This document shows, one piece after another, positions 33,617-42,323 of a DNA stretch of 64,000 nucleotides. A program made the translations under genes and the position numbers. Positions within the stretch are counted from its first letter, which is position 1; each line of letters opens with the position of its first letter. Source of the DNA: Paenibacillus abyssi (GTDB taxonomy: Bacteria; Bacillota; Bacilli; Paenibacillales; Paenibacillaceae); assembly GCF_014640295.1 (NCBI RefSeq), contig NZ_BMGR01000015.1:79162-143161 (forward strand). Direction: 5' to 3'. The notes under the pieces were generated by a model. That model was not told where the DNA came from. It saw only the letters and a program-made list of their open reading frames with translations, and did no database searches.

Positions 33617-34066
33617 TTAATGTGAGGAGTCCACTATTTTCATAAGCAGACCAGTCAAATCATGTATCTCTTGATCGGTTAATCCCGTTGTTATCCGCTC
33701 CATAATGGCGATTCGTTTCTCTTTAATGGCCTTCACATGCTGCTGTCCCGCTTCTGTAATCTCAAGCATTACAACTCGGCGGTCGGATTCCCCTCTTTCC
33801 CGGCGAATTAACCCTAGACGAATCAAGCTATCCGCCATGCCTGTCACCGCACCGGAAGTAATGAACAGCATATCTGCCAATACAGATACCTTCTGTGGCC
33901 CGGCTTCCGATAAAATCAGCAATACTCTCGCTTGCGTCAAGCCAAGGCTTGCGATGTTTTCCTTTCCCCACTCCGCCAACAGCTGTTTGCGAAGCAGCCG
34001 GAATGCTTCTTCCAGACGGATCATGTCGTCCCGATACTGTGGGGTACTACCCTTATTCTCCTCCAT
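33617..34066 (-). CDS. MarR-family transcriptional regulator
   Basis: 149 residues from the ATG after GCGAGGCTGTTA; a GTG start six codons upstream is possible. The winged helix (VLADMLFITSGAVTGMADSLIRLGLIRRERGESDRRVVMLEITEAGQQ, about 55-105) is typical of MarR, with the conserved DRR in the wing. It is first in an operon with the DHA2 pump. A 20-base perfect palindrome about 54-73 bases upstream of its start is the likely operator, so it should repress itself and the pump. Confidence 0.9.
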   Translation of the reverse strand: MEENKGSTPQYRDDMIRLEEAFRLLRKQLLAEWGKENIASLGLTQARVLLILSEAGPQKVSVLADMLFITSGAVTGMADSLIRLGLIRRERGESDRRVVMLEITEAGQQHVKAIKEKRIAIMERITTGLTDQEIHDLTGLLMKIVDSSH

Positions 34067-34119
34067 TAACAGCCTCGCTTTCACGTCTATTCATTTAGTA
34101 ATATATAATTTAGTCCAAA

Positions 34120-34139
34120 ATATTTTAGTACTAAAATAT
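34120..34139. promoter_or_regulatory. Palindromic MarR operator candidate
   Basis: A perfect 20-base palindrome, centre AGTACT with TTTT/AAAA flanks (half-site ATATTTTAGT). It lies upstream of the marR-efflux operon. A second TTTAGT-type half-site occurs about 15 bases nearer the gene. Confidence 0.65.
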
Positions 34140-34170
34140 AATAAAACATCCGGCCTTATTCGTCAAACCT

Positions 34171-34221
34171 AAATAAAGGAACCCTTAAGCCTAGTATCAG
34201 CTCATTCGGGTTCCTTTATTT
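34171..34221 (-). terminator. Terminator hairpin after ureD
   Basis: AAATAAAGGAACCC and GGGTTCCTTTATTT form a 14-base perfect stem around a 23-base loop, ending in a TTTATTT stretch on both strands. It closes the urease operon and would also serve as a barrier to transcription from the opposite side. Confidence 0.75.
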
Positions 34222-34240
34222 ATTATCGATATTTTTCCTT

Positions 34241-35131
34241 TCATTTACGAAAGCGTATAGGCGGCAGCTTCATTAATTCGCAACGCATAACCGTCCATGC
34301 CGACTGCAGCAATTCCTGCAGCTGCCAAGCCGTATGGCCGGCGACGGCAACCGCCAGCCCATGGCGGTACGTTAACGATACACCATACTTGATTGGCTGC
34401 CCCAGCCGCTCCGGCAGCGCTTGAAGCGCTGCCCGCAGCGTATCTGCATGCACGGATTCGATCGCATCGGAGAAGCAATAAAAGCTGCCGATATGGCTCC
34501 AATCCTCCCAGGCTCCCGGAGCGTCCAACTGCTGCGTGGCCGGTTCAATCAATTGACGCTGTGCAAAAATCATTTCCTCTTCATAATATACACGCATCCG
34601 ATTATCGTATCTGCGGTATTGAAATTTTTCTCCCCTGAGCAGTCTCCCCGGACTGAGCACCTCAGCCTGCATCCACACCGAGCCACGGCCAAGAAATACC
34701 TCCGTCTCATTGGTATAAGCAGCATCCTTATAAAGCATAACAGGCTCCATCATATTTTCAATATAAGCGCCGTCATCCACAAGAAACCGCTGTTTCATTG
34801 AAGCGGACGTACCGTCCGGACATGGATGCACCTTTGTATAACTTTGATTGGTGAGATACAGGCGCGTATCTCTGCCCGCTTGCCAGCTTAACTCATAGCC
34901 GTCTCCAGCCAGCAGACCGGGCGAAACATCCATCATCATCACGCCAAGCTGCCCGTCGAGCGGAAACGTCTTGGCGATTTTGATCGGTGCGGTGTGATAT
35001 TTGCCCGTTATTGCCGTTTCTCCATGCCGCAAAGCGAAGGACGCCCGCAAAATGGAGGCCTGCCTGTCTGGAACTGTTAGATCAGGCGTGGTGATGACTG
35101 TGCTCGATCCCGTGCGCATGGGCCATTTCAT
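34241..35131 (-). CDS. ureD: Urease accessory protein UreD (UreH)
   Basis: About 296 residues. Recognised by order and by the segments [39 protein letters not shown] (family signature), [11 protein letters not shown] and [14 protein letters not shown]. UreD binds UreF and UreG on the apo-urease and helps nickel insertion. Its start overlaps the end of ureG by about 50 bases; ATG at 35131 is chosen, ATG at 35119 is an alternative, and neither has a strong ribosome site, so translation is probably coupled to ureG. It is the last gene of the operon. Confidence 0.88.
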   Translation of the reverse strand: MKWPMRTGSSTVITTPDLTVPDRQASILRASFALRHGETAITGKYHTAPIKIAKTFPLDGQLGVMMMDVSPGLLAGDGYELSWQAGRDTRLYLTNQSYTKVHPCPDGTSASMKQRFLVDDGAYIENMMEPVMLYKDAAYTNETEVFLGRGSVWMQAEVLSPGRLLRGEKFQYRRYDNRMRVYYEEEMIFAQRQLIEPATQQLDAPGAWEDWSHIGSFYCFSDAIESVHADTLRAALQALPERLGQPIKYGVSLTYRHGLAVAVAGHTAWQLQELLQSAWTVMRCELMKLPPIRFRK

Positions 35132-35771
35132 GCTCGATCCACTCGACGATTCTGTCAACGCCTTGACCGCCCAGCAGATTGGAGAAGATATAGGGGCGTC
35201 CGGCTCTTACGCGCTTCGTATCGGATTCCATAACCTCCAGGCTGGCACCCACATAGGGCGCAAGGTCAATCTTGTTGACCAACAGCAGATCGGAACGGGT
35301 AATGCCGGGACCGCCTTTACGCGGCAGCTTCTCACCTTGCGCTACATCTATAATGTAGATAAACCGGTCAACGAGTTCCGGGCTAAACGCAGCGGCCAGG
35401 TTATCGCCGCCGCTTTCAATGAAAATAATATCAAGCGGCTGAAAACGGCGCTCCAGCTCTTCCACTGCTTCAAAATTCATCGAGGCATCCTCACGGATCG
35501 CCGTATGCGGACAGCCGCCTGTTTCTACGCCGATAATCCGTTCTTCCGGCAGCACGCCGGTTCTCATCAAAATTTGGGCGTCTTCTTTGGTATAGATATC
35601 GTTTGTGATCACGGCCAGACTGTATTTATCGCTTAATTCGCGCGTTATTTTTTCAACTAATGCCGTTTTCCCCGATCCGACAGGACCTCCGATACCGATC
35701 CGAACCGGCCGTGACCGATCGAGCGGCGATTTCTCCCACTCATGATGATGATGTCCTTGACCTTGGCACAT
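35082..35771 (-). CDS. ureG: Urease accessory GTPase UreG
   Basis: 229 residues, GGAGGAATGACAT before the ATG. The P-loop is [16 protein letters not shown], and the CPH metal motif ([13 protein letters not shown]) and the guanine motif (LVNKIDLAP) are present. UreG hydrolyses GTP to drive nickel delivery to urease. It carries His-rich ends, N-terminal GHHHHEWE and C-terminal [12 protein letters not shown]. These could bind nickel and partly replace UreE, for which no gene is seen in the operon. Confidence 0.95.
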   Translation of the reverse strand: MCQGQGHHHHEWEKSPLDRSRPVRIGIGGPVGSGKTALVEKITRELSDKYSLAVITNDIYTKEDAQILMRTGVLPEERIIGVETGGCPHTAIREDASMNFEAVEELERRFQPLDIIFIESGGDNLAAAFSPELVDRFIYIIDVAQGEKLPRKGGPGITRSDLLLVNKIDLAPYVGASLEVMESDTKRVRAGRPYIFSNLLGGQGVDRIVEWIEHEMAHAHGIEHSHHHA

Positions 35772-35815
35772 ATGTCATTCCTCCGCTTCATGATTTCGTA
35801 ACATTCATACAACAT

Positions 35816-36508
35816 TTAAGACATGAAGAGCCTTGAATATAGGGTTTCATGGCGAATCATCCCGAGCTCCGCGAGCGGCATATTCGTCCATGCATCTTCC
35901 GGCTCTAACGCCTCGATCAACCGCCAGGCCATCATGGCTTCGGGTATCAGCTTCGCTATAATGGCCTGCCCTTCTGTCTGCCCCATGGAAATAAGCCTTA
36001 GTGCACTATTAATGCAAGTTACAATACAGCTATATAAATAACCTTGAACTGCTTGCTCGATCGGAGCGCCGAGCCGGTAACAGATCACGCTATAAACGAG
36101 CGGATGCGTCGCCGCGCTTTTGCCGCTTTGCACAGCATCCTTCAGCGCCGATAGATCCAGCTGCGGATGCATAGCTGCTGCAAGCTGCAGGAGGCGCTTC
36201 CCCATTTTCTCCATGCCGCTCCGGGTCTCCGACGAAATCCGCTGCATATGGACTTGTTTTTCAACCGCCCATACCCGGTCCCATTGCCCCGACTCGGCAT
36301 CGCGGTAGACCGCTTTGATGACCATCGCATCGCCAGGCGCCCAGCTTTGTTTAAGCATTGTATCCGCAAACGCCAAGAGCTGCTTGCTCGTTGTTATCTG
36401 GCCCTCTTGAACAAGCGTCTCCAAGCCAAACGAATGGGAAAACCCGCCGATCGGCAGAGCGGAATCGAGCAGCTGCTGCATGGCCAGCCAAGAACCGTAA
36501 TCTTTCAT
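35816..36508 (-). CDS. ureF: Urease accessory protein UreF
   Basis: 230 residues from the ATG after GGAGGGAGAAGGGCGG. All-alpha fold with family segments LLDSALPIGGFSHSFGLETLVQEG, and RLISMGQTEGQAII. UreF links UreG to the UreD-urease complex and gates GTP hydrolysis. It directly follows ureC by 22 bases; in many operons ureE comes between them, and here it does not. Confidence 0.9.
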   Translation of the reverse strand: MKDYGSWLAMQQLLDSALPIGGFSHSFGLETLVQEGQITTSKQLLAFADTMLKQSWAPGDAMVIKAVYRDAESGQWDRVWAVEKQVHMQRISSETRSGMEKMGKRLLQLAAAMHPQLDLSALKDAVQSGKSAATHPLVYSVICYRLGAPIEQAVQGYLYSCIVTCINSALRLISMGQTEGQAIIAKLIPEAMMAWRLIEALEPEDAWTNMPLAELGMIRHETLYSRLFMS

Positions 36509-36530
36509 CCGCCCTTCTCCCTCCTTACCG

Positions 36531-38243
36531 CTAGAACAAGAAATAACGCTGCGCCATGGGCACAATCTCGGAAGGCTCGCAGGTTATATGCTCCCCGTCC
36601 ACTTTGACTTGGTAAGTTTCCGGATCGACCTCAATCGAAGGTGTCTCGGCATTGTGGATCATATTCTTCTTGCCGATAGCCCGACAGCCGCGCACCGGCT
36701 CGACCCGCTTCTGCAAGCCCAACTCCTGTGCGATTCCGCGGTCATACGCAGCTTGAGACACAAAGGTAATCGAACTTTGATACTTCGATTTGCCGAAGGC
36801 TGCGAACATCGGACGGCCAAATACCGGCTGCGGCGTCGGAATCGATGCATTCGGGTCGCCCATCTGTGCATAGGCGATCGAGCCGCCCTTCAACACCAAA
36901 TCTGGCTTCACCCCGAAGAACATGGGATTCCAGACGACTAAATCGGCAAACTTGCCCGGCTCCAACGAACCGACGAGATGGGAAACGCCGTGTGTGATCG
37001 CAGGGTTAATCGTATATTTGGCAATATATCTTTTAATGCGAAAGTTGTCGCTCTCTTGGTCAGGCGAGAGCGGCCCCCGCTGCTGTTTCATTTTATCCGC
37101 GGTTTGCCAGGTCCGGATAATGACTTCCCCGACACGGCCCATCGCTTGCGAATCGGAGCTGATCATGCTGAACACCCCCATGTCATGCAGGATATCCTCC
37201 GCTGCGATCGTCTCCGGACGGATACGGGAATCGGCAAACGCCATATCCTCGGGAATCCGGCTGTCCAGATGATGGCATACCATCAGCATGTCCAGATGCT
37301 CTTCGATTGTATTAATGGTAAAAGGACGTGTCGGGTTCGTAGAGGAAGGCAGCACATTCGCTTCCGCTGCCGCGCGGATAATATCCGGCGCATGGCCGCC
37401 GCCCGCGCCTTCGGTATGATACGTATGGATCGTTCGATCTCCGATCGCTGCCAGCGTATCCTCCAAAAACCCCGCTTCATTAAGCGTATCCGTATGAATC
37501 GCAACCTGCACATCATATTGATCGGCCGCCTTCAGGCACGCATCGATGGCAGCCGGTGTCGTGCCCCAATCTTCATGAAGCTTCAGCCCGATCGCTCCTG
37601 CCTCGATCTGCTCGATGAGCGGTCCTGTAAATGCCGCATTGCCCTTTCCTGTAAATCCGATATTCATCGGAAACGCCTCGGCTGCCTCCAGCATGCGCCG
37701 CATGTGCCAAGCTCCCGGCGTACATGTCGTTGCGTTCGTCCCTGTTGCCGGGCCGGTGCCGCCGCCGATCATCGTGGTGACGCCGGACGATAGTGCCGTT
37801 TCAATCTGCTGCGGACAAATAAAATGAATATGCGCGTCGATGCCGCCTGCGGTCACAATTTTACCCTCTCCGGCAATGACTTCTGTGCTTGCGCCAACGA
37901 TCATATTCGCATCGACGCCATCCATGATATCCGGATTCCCGCCTTTGCCAATCCCGACAATCATGCCGTCCTTCAAGCCGATATCCGCCTTGACGATGCC
38001 CCAATGATCGATGATCACGGCATTTGTTATCAGTGTATCCAGCACGCCTTCACTGCGCAGTGCACCGCTTGATTGTCCCATTCCATCGCGGATCACCTTG
38101 CCCCCGCCAAACTTGCATTCATCGCCATACACAGTGAAATCCTTCTCGATCTCCGCCCACAGCTCCGTATCCGCTAACCGGACGGCATCACCGGTTGTTG
38201 GCCCGAACATTTGCGCATAGCTTTTACGGTCCATCCGGCTCAC
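36531..38243 (-). CDS. ureC: Urease alpha subunit
   Basis: 570 residues from a GTG that overlaps the ureB stop as GTGA; ATG three codons later is possible. The bi-nickel site is complete: DAHIHF (His138, His140), the carbamylated Lys221 in [18 protein letters not shown] (His), [15 protein letters not shown] (His) and the flap CHHLDSR with the catalytic His. Numbering is one above the Sporosarcina enzyme. It hydrolyses urea to ammonia and carbamate in the cytoplasm. Confidence 0.96.
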   Translation of the reverse strand: MSRMDRKSYAQMFGPTTGDAVRLADTELWAEIEKDFTVYGDECKFGGGKVIRDGMGQSSGALRSEGVLDTLITNAVIIDHWGIVKADIGLKDGMIVGIGKGGNPDIMDGVDANMIVGASTEVIAGEGKIVTAGGIDAHIHFICPQQIETALSSGVTTMIGGGTGPATGTNATTCTPGAWHMRRMLEAAEAFPMNIGFTGKGNAAFTGPLIEQIEAGAIGLKLHEDWGTTPAAIDACLKAADQYDVQVAIHTDTLNEAGFLEDTLAAIGDRTIHTYHTEGAGGGHAPDIIRAAAEANVLPSSTNPTRPFTINTIEEHLDMLMVCHHLDSRIPEDMAFADSRIRPETIAAEDILHDMGVFSMISSDSQAMGRVGEVIIRTWQTADKMKQQRGPLSPDQESDNFRIKRYIAKYTINPAITHGVSHLVGSLEPGKFADLVVWNPMFFGVKPDLVLKGGSIAYAQMGDPNASIPTPQPVFGRPMFAAFGKSKYQSSITFVSQAAYDRGIAQELGLQKRVEPVRGCRAIGKKNMIHNAETPSIEVDPETYQVKVDGEHITCEPSEIVPMAQRYFLF

Positions 38244-38608
38244 ACGTCCTCCCCCTTCCATGCTGCTAACCTTTCCCGCACGTCATCGGACATAACGCCC
38301 TTTAATGCCGGGCCTTGCGTCAAATTGTTCAACCCATAAGAACGCATGCTTCCGCCAAGCTGCACCAGCTGTACCGGCTTTTCTTCCCCTGGCTCAAACC
38401 TGACAGCCGTGCCCGCCGGTATGTTCAGCCGCATCCCGAACGCTACCACCCGGTCAAAGCGCAGCGCCCGGTTAACTTCGAAAAAGTGAAAATGAGACCC
38501 GACCTGTACCGGCCGGTCACCGGTGTTCACAACGATCAGCTCCGCCGTAGCCCGGCCTTCATTTAATTGAATCTCTCCTGGAACGGTTCGATATTCGCCT
38601 GGAATCAT
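38240..38608 (-). CDS. ureB: Urease beta subunit
   Basis: 122 residues from the ATG after GGAGGGGAAGAACACG. It starts [19 protein letters not shown] and has [26 protein letters not shown], the family signature. It stacks with UreA and UreC into the urease oligomer. It overlaps ureC by four bases. Confidence 0.96.
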   Translation of the reverse strand: MIPGEYRTVPGEIQLNEGRATAELIVVNTGDRPVQVGSHFHFFEVNRALRFDRVVAFGMRLNIPAGTAVRFEPGEEKPVQLVQLGGSMRSYGLNNLTQGPALKGVMSDDVRERLAAWKGEDV

Positions 38609-38637
38609 CGTGTTCTTCCCCTCCTCTATCACGCTTG

Positions 38638-38943
38638 TTACCCGGCAATCGGATGATGGATCGTGACAAGCTTCGTTCCGTCCGGAAAGGTGGCTTCCAC
38701 CTGAACCTCGTGAATCATTTGCGGAATGCCGGACATCACCTGCTCCGATGTTAGGATCGTTGTACCATATTCCATTAACTGGGCGACCGTCATGCCGTCA
38801 CGGGCACCCTCCATGATTTCCGAAGTGATGAGCGCAACGCTTTCCGGATAATTTAATTTGACTCCCCGCTTCAACCGGCGGCGTGCCAGATCGGCAGCAA
38901 TTGTAATCATCAGTTTTTCTTTCTCGCGTTCGGTTAATTGCAT
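38638..38943 (-). CDS. ureA: Urease gamma subunit
   Basis: 101 residues from the ATG after GAGGTGAAAACC; the longer in-frame extension reaches into the promoter and is rejected. It begins [20 protein letters not shown] and has the family segment [21 protein letters not shown] and [17 protein letters not shown]. It is the first gene of the urease operon and follows a sigma-A promoter with a GlnR/TnrA box. Confidence 0.96.
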   Translation of the reverse strand: MQLTEREKEKLMITIAADLARRRLKRGVKLNYPESVALITSEIMEGARDGMTVAQLMEYGTTILTSEQVMSGIPQMIHEVQVEATFPDGTKLVTIHHPIAG

Positions 38944-38973
38944 GGTTTTCACCTCATCATCAATATTAGTTTC

Positions 38974-39002
38974 ATTATAGACAGCGATCTGATGGAAGTA
39001 AA
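38974..39002 (-). promoter_or_regulatory. Promoter of the urease operon
   Basis: On the minus strand TTTACT (39002-38997) and TATAAT (38979-38974) are 17 bases apart, with transcription expected to start near 38967 and the ureA ATG at 38943. The perfect -10 and weak -35 suit an activated promoter. Confidence 0.7.
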
Positions 39003-39010
39003 TCATTTTA

Positions 39011-39027
39011 TGTTAGTTTATATGACA
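39011..39027. promoter_or_regulatory. GlnR/TnrA box upstream of ureA
   Basis: TGTTA, seven bases, TGACA fits the TGTNA-N7-TNACA consensus perfectly. Its centre is about 52 bases upstream of the predicted start, close to the -49 to -51 position typical for TnrA activation. A second site with one mismatch lies at 39073-39089. Urease would then respond to nitrogen limitation. Confidence 0.75.
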
Positions 39028-39072
39028 TTAAAATGAACTTTACGATATGAACTTGGATATCATCTGTTAACT

Positions 39073-39089
39073 CGTAATGAAATATGACA
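39073..39089. promoter_or_regulatory. Second GlnR/TnrA-like box
   Basis: On the minus strand TGTCA, seven bases, TTACG matches TGTNA-N7-TNACA with one mismatch at the last base. Paired GlnR boxes occur at several Firmicute nitrogen promoters. Confidence 0.4.
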
Positions 39090-39220
39090 TAAATCAATAG
39101 AGCTTATTAAATGCATGGCAATCGTTGGTTTCCCTCGGGATTTGCATGACATAAACTAGCTATCCCTTGTCCGATATGATAAACTCGAAGTCAAGGACAT
39201 CTTACTTGGGAGGGAATAGC

Positions 39221-40906
39221 ATGGCCGCAAAAAAAATGCGTTCTGACATGATTAAAAAAGGTTTTGACCGAGCTCCTCACCGCAGTTTGCTGCGAGCAGC
39301 CGGAGTAAAAGAAGAGGATTTCGGCAAACCGTTTATCGCGGTTTGTAATTCATATATCGATATCGTACCAGGTCACGTTCACCTGCAAGAATTCGGTAAA
39401 ATCGTTAAAGAAGCCATTCGTGAAGCAGGAGGCGTACCGTTCGAGTTCAACACGATCGGCGTTGATGACGGGATCGCGATGGGCCATATCGGCATGCGTT
39501 ACTCGCTGCCAAGCCGTGAAATTATTGCCGATTCACTCGAAACCGTCGTTTCCGCACACTGGTTCGATGGCATGGTTTGTATCCCGAACTGTGACAAAAT
39601 CACACCGGGCATGATGATGGGCGCGCTTCGCGTCAACATCCCGACTGTATTTGTCAGCGGCGGACCGATGAAAGCCGGTAAAACCTCCGACGGCCGTTCT
39701 ATCTCGCTATCGAGCGTATTCGAAGGCGTCGGCGCTTTCCAAGCGGGTACGCTTGATGAAAAAGGATTGACAGAGCTTGAGCAATTCGGCTGCCCAACCT
39801 GCGGCTCCTGCTCCGGCATGTTCACCGCTAACTCGATGAACTGCCTTGCAGAAGGCCTTGGCCTCGCGCTTCCAGGCAACGGCACGATTCTTGCTGTTGC
39901 ACCGGAACGCCGTGATTTCGTAAGAAAATCCGCGAAGCAATTGATGGAACTGATCGAGAAAGACATCAAACCGCGTGATATCGTAACGATTGAAGCGATC
40001 GACAACGCGTTTGCGCTCGACATGGCAATGGGCGGTTCAACCAATACCGTTCTTCATACGTTGGCATTGGCGCATGAAGCAGGCTTCGAATACCCTGTTT
40101 CACGCATCAACGAGGTCGCTGAGCGCGTGCCTCACCTGGCTAAAATCGCACCAGCCTCCGACTATCACATCGAGGATGTGCACAATGCGGGCGGCGTTAC
40201 AGCTATTTTGAACGAGCTGTTCAAAAAAGAAGGCGCATTGCACGGCGATTGCATCACCGTAACAGGCAAAACATTGCGTGAGAATGTAGAAGGTCATGAA
40301 ATCGTAGATACCGATGTCATTCACACGATCGACAACCCGCACAGCGAACGCGGCGGCTTGGCTGTATTGTTCGGTAATATCGCTCCAGATGGCGGCATCA
40401 TTAAAGTTGGCGCTGTCGACAAATCGGTTAACGGCTATCATAAAGGTCCTGCAATTTGCTTCGATTCGCAGGACGACGCATTGTATGGCATCGCTAACGG
40501 CAAAGTAAAAGAAGGCCATGTCGTGGTCATCCGTTACGAAGGTCCAAAAGGCGGCCCAGGCATGCCTGAGATGCTTGCTCCAACTTCGCAAATCGTAGGT
40601 ATGGGTCTTGGCGCCAAAGTCGGCTTGATCACCGACGGACGCTTCTCCGGCGCATCCCGCGGAATCAGCATTGGCCATATTTCTCCGGAAGCGGCAGAAG
40701 GCGGACCTATTGCCTTTATCGAGGATGGCGACATCATCGAGCTTGATCTGAACAACAGAAAGATTGAACTGCAGGTAAGCGATGAAGAGCTTGCTAAACG
40801 CCGCGCAAATTGGAAAGGGTTCGAGCCTAAGGTTAAATCCGGATATTTAGCACGATACTCCAAGCTTGTTACTTCTGCAAGCACCGGCGGCGTAATGAAA
40901 GTCTAA
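39221..40906 (+). CDS. ilvD: Dihydroxy-acid dehydratase
   Basis: 561 residues from the ATG after GGGAGGGAATAGC; an in-frame upstream extension is rejected. The iron-sulfur Cys residues are in [15 protein letters not shown] and [19 protein letters not shown], and the family end segment [28 protein letters not shown] is present. It makes the 2-oxo acids of valine and isoleucine from the dihydroxy acids, in the cytoplasm. It stands alone with its own terminator, apart from the other ilv genes. I found no T-box or clear CodY site before it. Confidence 0.96.
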   Translation: MAAKKMRSDMIKKGFDRAPHRSLLRAAGVKEEDFGKPFIAVCNSYIDIVPGHVHLQEFGKIVKEAIREAGGVPFEFNTIGVDDGIAMGHIGMRYSLPSREIIADSLETVVSAHWFDGMVCIPNCDKITPGMMMGALRVNIPTVFVSGGPMKAGKTSDGRSISLSSVFEGVGAFQAGTLDEKGLTELEQFGCPTCGSCSGMFTANSMNCLAEGLGLALPGNGTILAVAPERRDFVRKSAKQLMELIEKDIKPRDIVTIEAIDNAFALDMAMGGSTNTVLHTLALAHEAGFEYPVSRINEVAERVPHLAKIAPASDYHIEDVHNAGGVTAILNELFKKEGALHGDCITVTGKTLRENVEGHEIVDTDVIHTIDNPHSERGGLAVLFGNIAPDGGIIKVGAVDKSVNGYHKGPAICFDSQDDALYGIANGKVKEGHVVVIRYEGPKGGPGMPEMLAPTSQIVGMGLGAKVGLITDGRFSGASRGISIGHISPEAAEGGPIAFIEDGDIIELDLNNRKIELQVSDEELAKRRANWKGFEPKVKSGYLARYSKLVTSASTGGVMKV

Positions 40907-40927
40907 TCCAACGCATTCATAACATAG

Positions 40928-40973
40928 AAGAGGCCGTCTCTCAGCCAAGCTGCTGAAGAAACGGCCTCTTTTT
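40928..40973 (+). terminator. Rho-independent terminator of ilvD
   Basis: AAGAGGCCGT and ACGGCCTCTT form a ten-base perfect stem followed by TTTTT. Confidence 0.85.
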
Positions 40974-41021
40974 AAAGGGGCTCTCCCTCGGTCACTTATG
41001 TGACTTCCGGGAGAGCCCCTT
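40974..41021. terminator. Second long hairpin between ilvD and the TerC gene
   Basis: AAGGGGCTCTCCC pairs with GGGAGAGCCCCTT (13 bases), with an inner TCAC/GTGA stem. It follows the ilvD terminator directly and faces the end of the minus-strand TerC gene, for which it may be the terminator. The T-run is short. Confidence 0.5.
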
Positions 41022-41161
41022 GCTTTAGCATATAATACTGCGGACTAGGTCCGCCTGAACACTAGAATAGATCAGATTGCCATGAGAATTCGGCTTGTCC
41101 TTATGCCGTTCGTTAAACGATTGAACCGAAGCTGGGGAGCTGTCGATTTCATGCTTATCTC

Positions 41162-41992
41162 TTATCTCTCTTTTGTCGCAGCAATCTCAGGATTATTAAG
41201 TGCCTTTGCATCGGTATGATCAGATTCGCCTGTATCACCGATGTCTTTAGACAGGAACCAACCGCCAACAGCGATCAAGACAAGAACTGCATAGAACGTC
41301 CCTTTCCAAGCCGTGCTGTGCGCGAATTCTTTCGACAGCACGTTGAGCGAAGGATGCGAAAGCGTGTAGACAGCAAGCTTAACGCCAACCCAGCCGACAA
41401 TCATGAAGGCGGCAATCTCAAGGCCTGGACGGCGATGTAACAACTTGACGAAGAACGACGCCGCAAAACGCATGATGATCAATCCGATGAAACCGCCGGT
41501 GAAGATAACCAAGAAGTGTCCGCCGTCCATGCCGCCGATATGCGGCAAATTGGTCGTCGGAAGCACCACGGCAAGCGCAACGGCCGCCAGGATCGAGTCT
41601 ACGGCAAAGGCGATATCCGCAAGTTCCACTTTAAATACAGTCATCCAGAAGCCGGCTTTCTTGCCTTCCTTCGGTGTTGCTTCCTTCTCTGGGACAACTT
41701 TACGAATGAGCACTTTTCTTATAATGTGATTTAACGCAATGAAGAACAGGTACAACGCACCTATCGCCTGTACTTGCCACACGCCAACCAAGAACGAAAT
41801 GGCGAACAACGAAAGGAAACGGAACACAAACGCCCCGGCCAAACCGTAAAATAGCGCCCTCTTTCTCTCCTTCTCCGGCAAATGCTTAACCATAATCGCC
41901 AGTACGAGCGCATTATCTGCTGCCAATAGCCCCTCAAGTGCAATGAGTACTACAAGTACCCAAGCATACTCGAGCAAAATTGAATAATCCAT
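41162..41992 (-). CDS. TerC-family membrane protein, probable Mn2+ exporter
   Basis: 276 residues with seven or more helices. It has the TerC signatures EGLLAADNALVLAIMV (acidic Asp/Asn in the first helix) and VELADIAFAVDSILAAVAL (second Asp-rich helix). It is closest to B. subtilis YkoY (MeeY)/YceF, which load exported enzymes with manganese and export Mn2+. ATG at 41992 follows GAGGGAG. A yybP-ykoY Mn2+ riboswitch lies in its leader, which strongly supports a role in manganese efflux. Confidence 0.9.
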   Translation of the reverse strand: MDYSILLEYAWVLVVLIALEGLLAADNALVLAIMVKHLPEKERKRALFYGLAGAFVFRFLSLFAISFLVGVWQVQAIGALYLFFIALNHIIRKVLIRKVVPEKEATPKEGKKAGFWMTVFKVELADIAFAVDSILAAVALAVVLPTTNLPHIGGMDGGHFLVIFTGGFIGLIIMRFAASFFVKLLHRRPGLEIAAFMIVGWVGVKLAVYTLSHPSLNVLSKEFAHSTAWKGTFYAVLVLIAVGGWFLSKDIGDTGESDHTDAKALNNPEIAATKER

Positions 41993-42035
41993 GCCTCTCA
42001 CTCCCTCTTTTTACTGCCAAATAAGTATCTATACA

Positions 42036-42187
42036 TAAAAAACCTTTACCTATAAGGCAAAGGCCACAAGAAAAGACCTTTACCATGTATAGGCAAAGGT
42101 CTCGCAAACAACGTTGGACGTTGCCAATAAAGCCGGAGATTTCTCTCGTAATGACGACTTTACTGTACCAGCTACTCCCCTTTGGAG
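42036..42187 (-). promoter_or_regulatory. yybP-ykoY Mn2+ riboswitch with tandem terminators
   Basis: On the minus strand the leader contains CCAAAGGGGAGTAGCTG at its 5' side and GCAACGTCC, then GCGAGACCTTTGCC at its 3' side, the conserved parts of this class. The P1 stem pairs CAAAGG with CCTTTG. That same CCTTTG is also the left arm of a terminator (42101-42075, GACCTTTGCC with GGTAAAGGTC, then TTTT), so Mn2+ binding should prevent termination. A second, near-identical terminator (42063-42043, CCTTTGCC with GGTAAAGG, then TTTTTT) follows at once. Confidence 0.9.
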
Positions 42188-42243
42188 TGGTTCATTAAGT
42201 TTGATAACTGTATTACGCGAGCCTTGCAAGAAAGTTTCGATTT

Positions 42244-42249
42244 ATTATA
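42244..42249 (-). promoter_or_regulatory. -10 element of the riboswitch-TerC transcript
   Basis: A perfect TATAAT on the minus strand, about 57 bases upstream of the riboswitch core. The -35 (TAGAAT, 17 bases away) is weak. Confidence 0.4.
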
Positions 42250-42323
42250 CAATGATTTAAAAATTAATTCTACTAAAATATTACGAAAGTTAACCCTGTG
42301 TTATTCCTTAACCACATTTTCAA

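Noticed and set aside
36978..37793. 271-codon plus-strand frame inside ureC
   Set aside because: Antisense shadow of urease alpha; composition follows ureC codons.
39001..39220. Search for a T-box or CodY box before ilvD
   Set aside because: No T-box core and no convincing AATTTTCWGAAAATT match; the promoter there is weak by eye.
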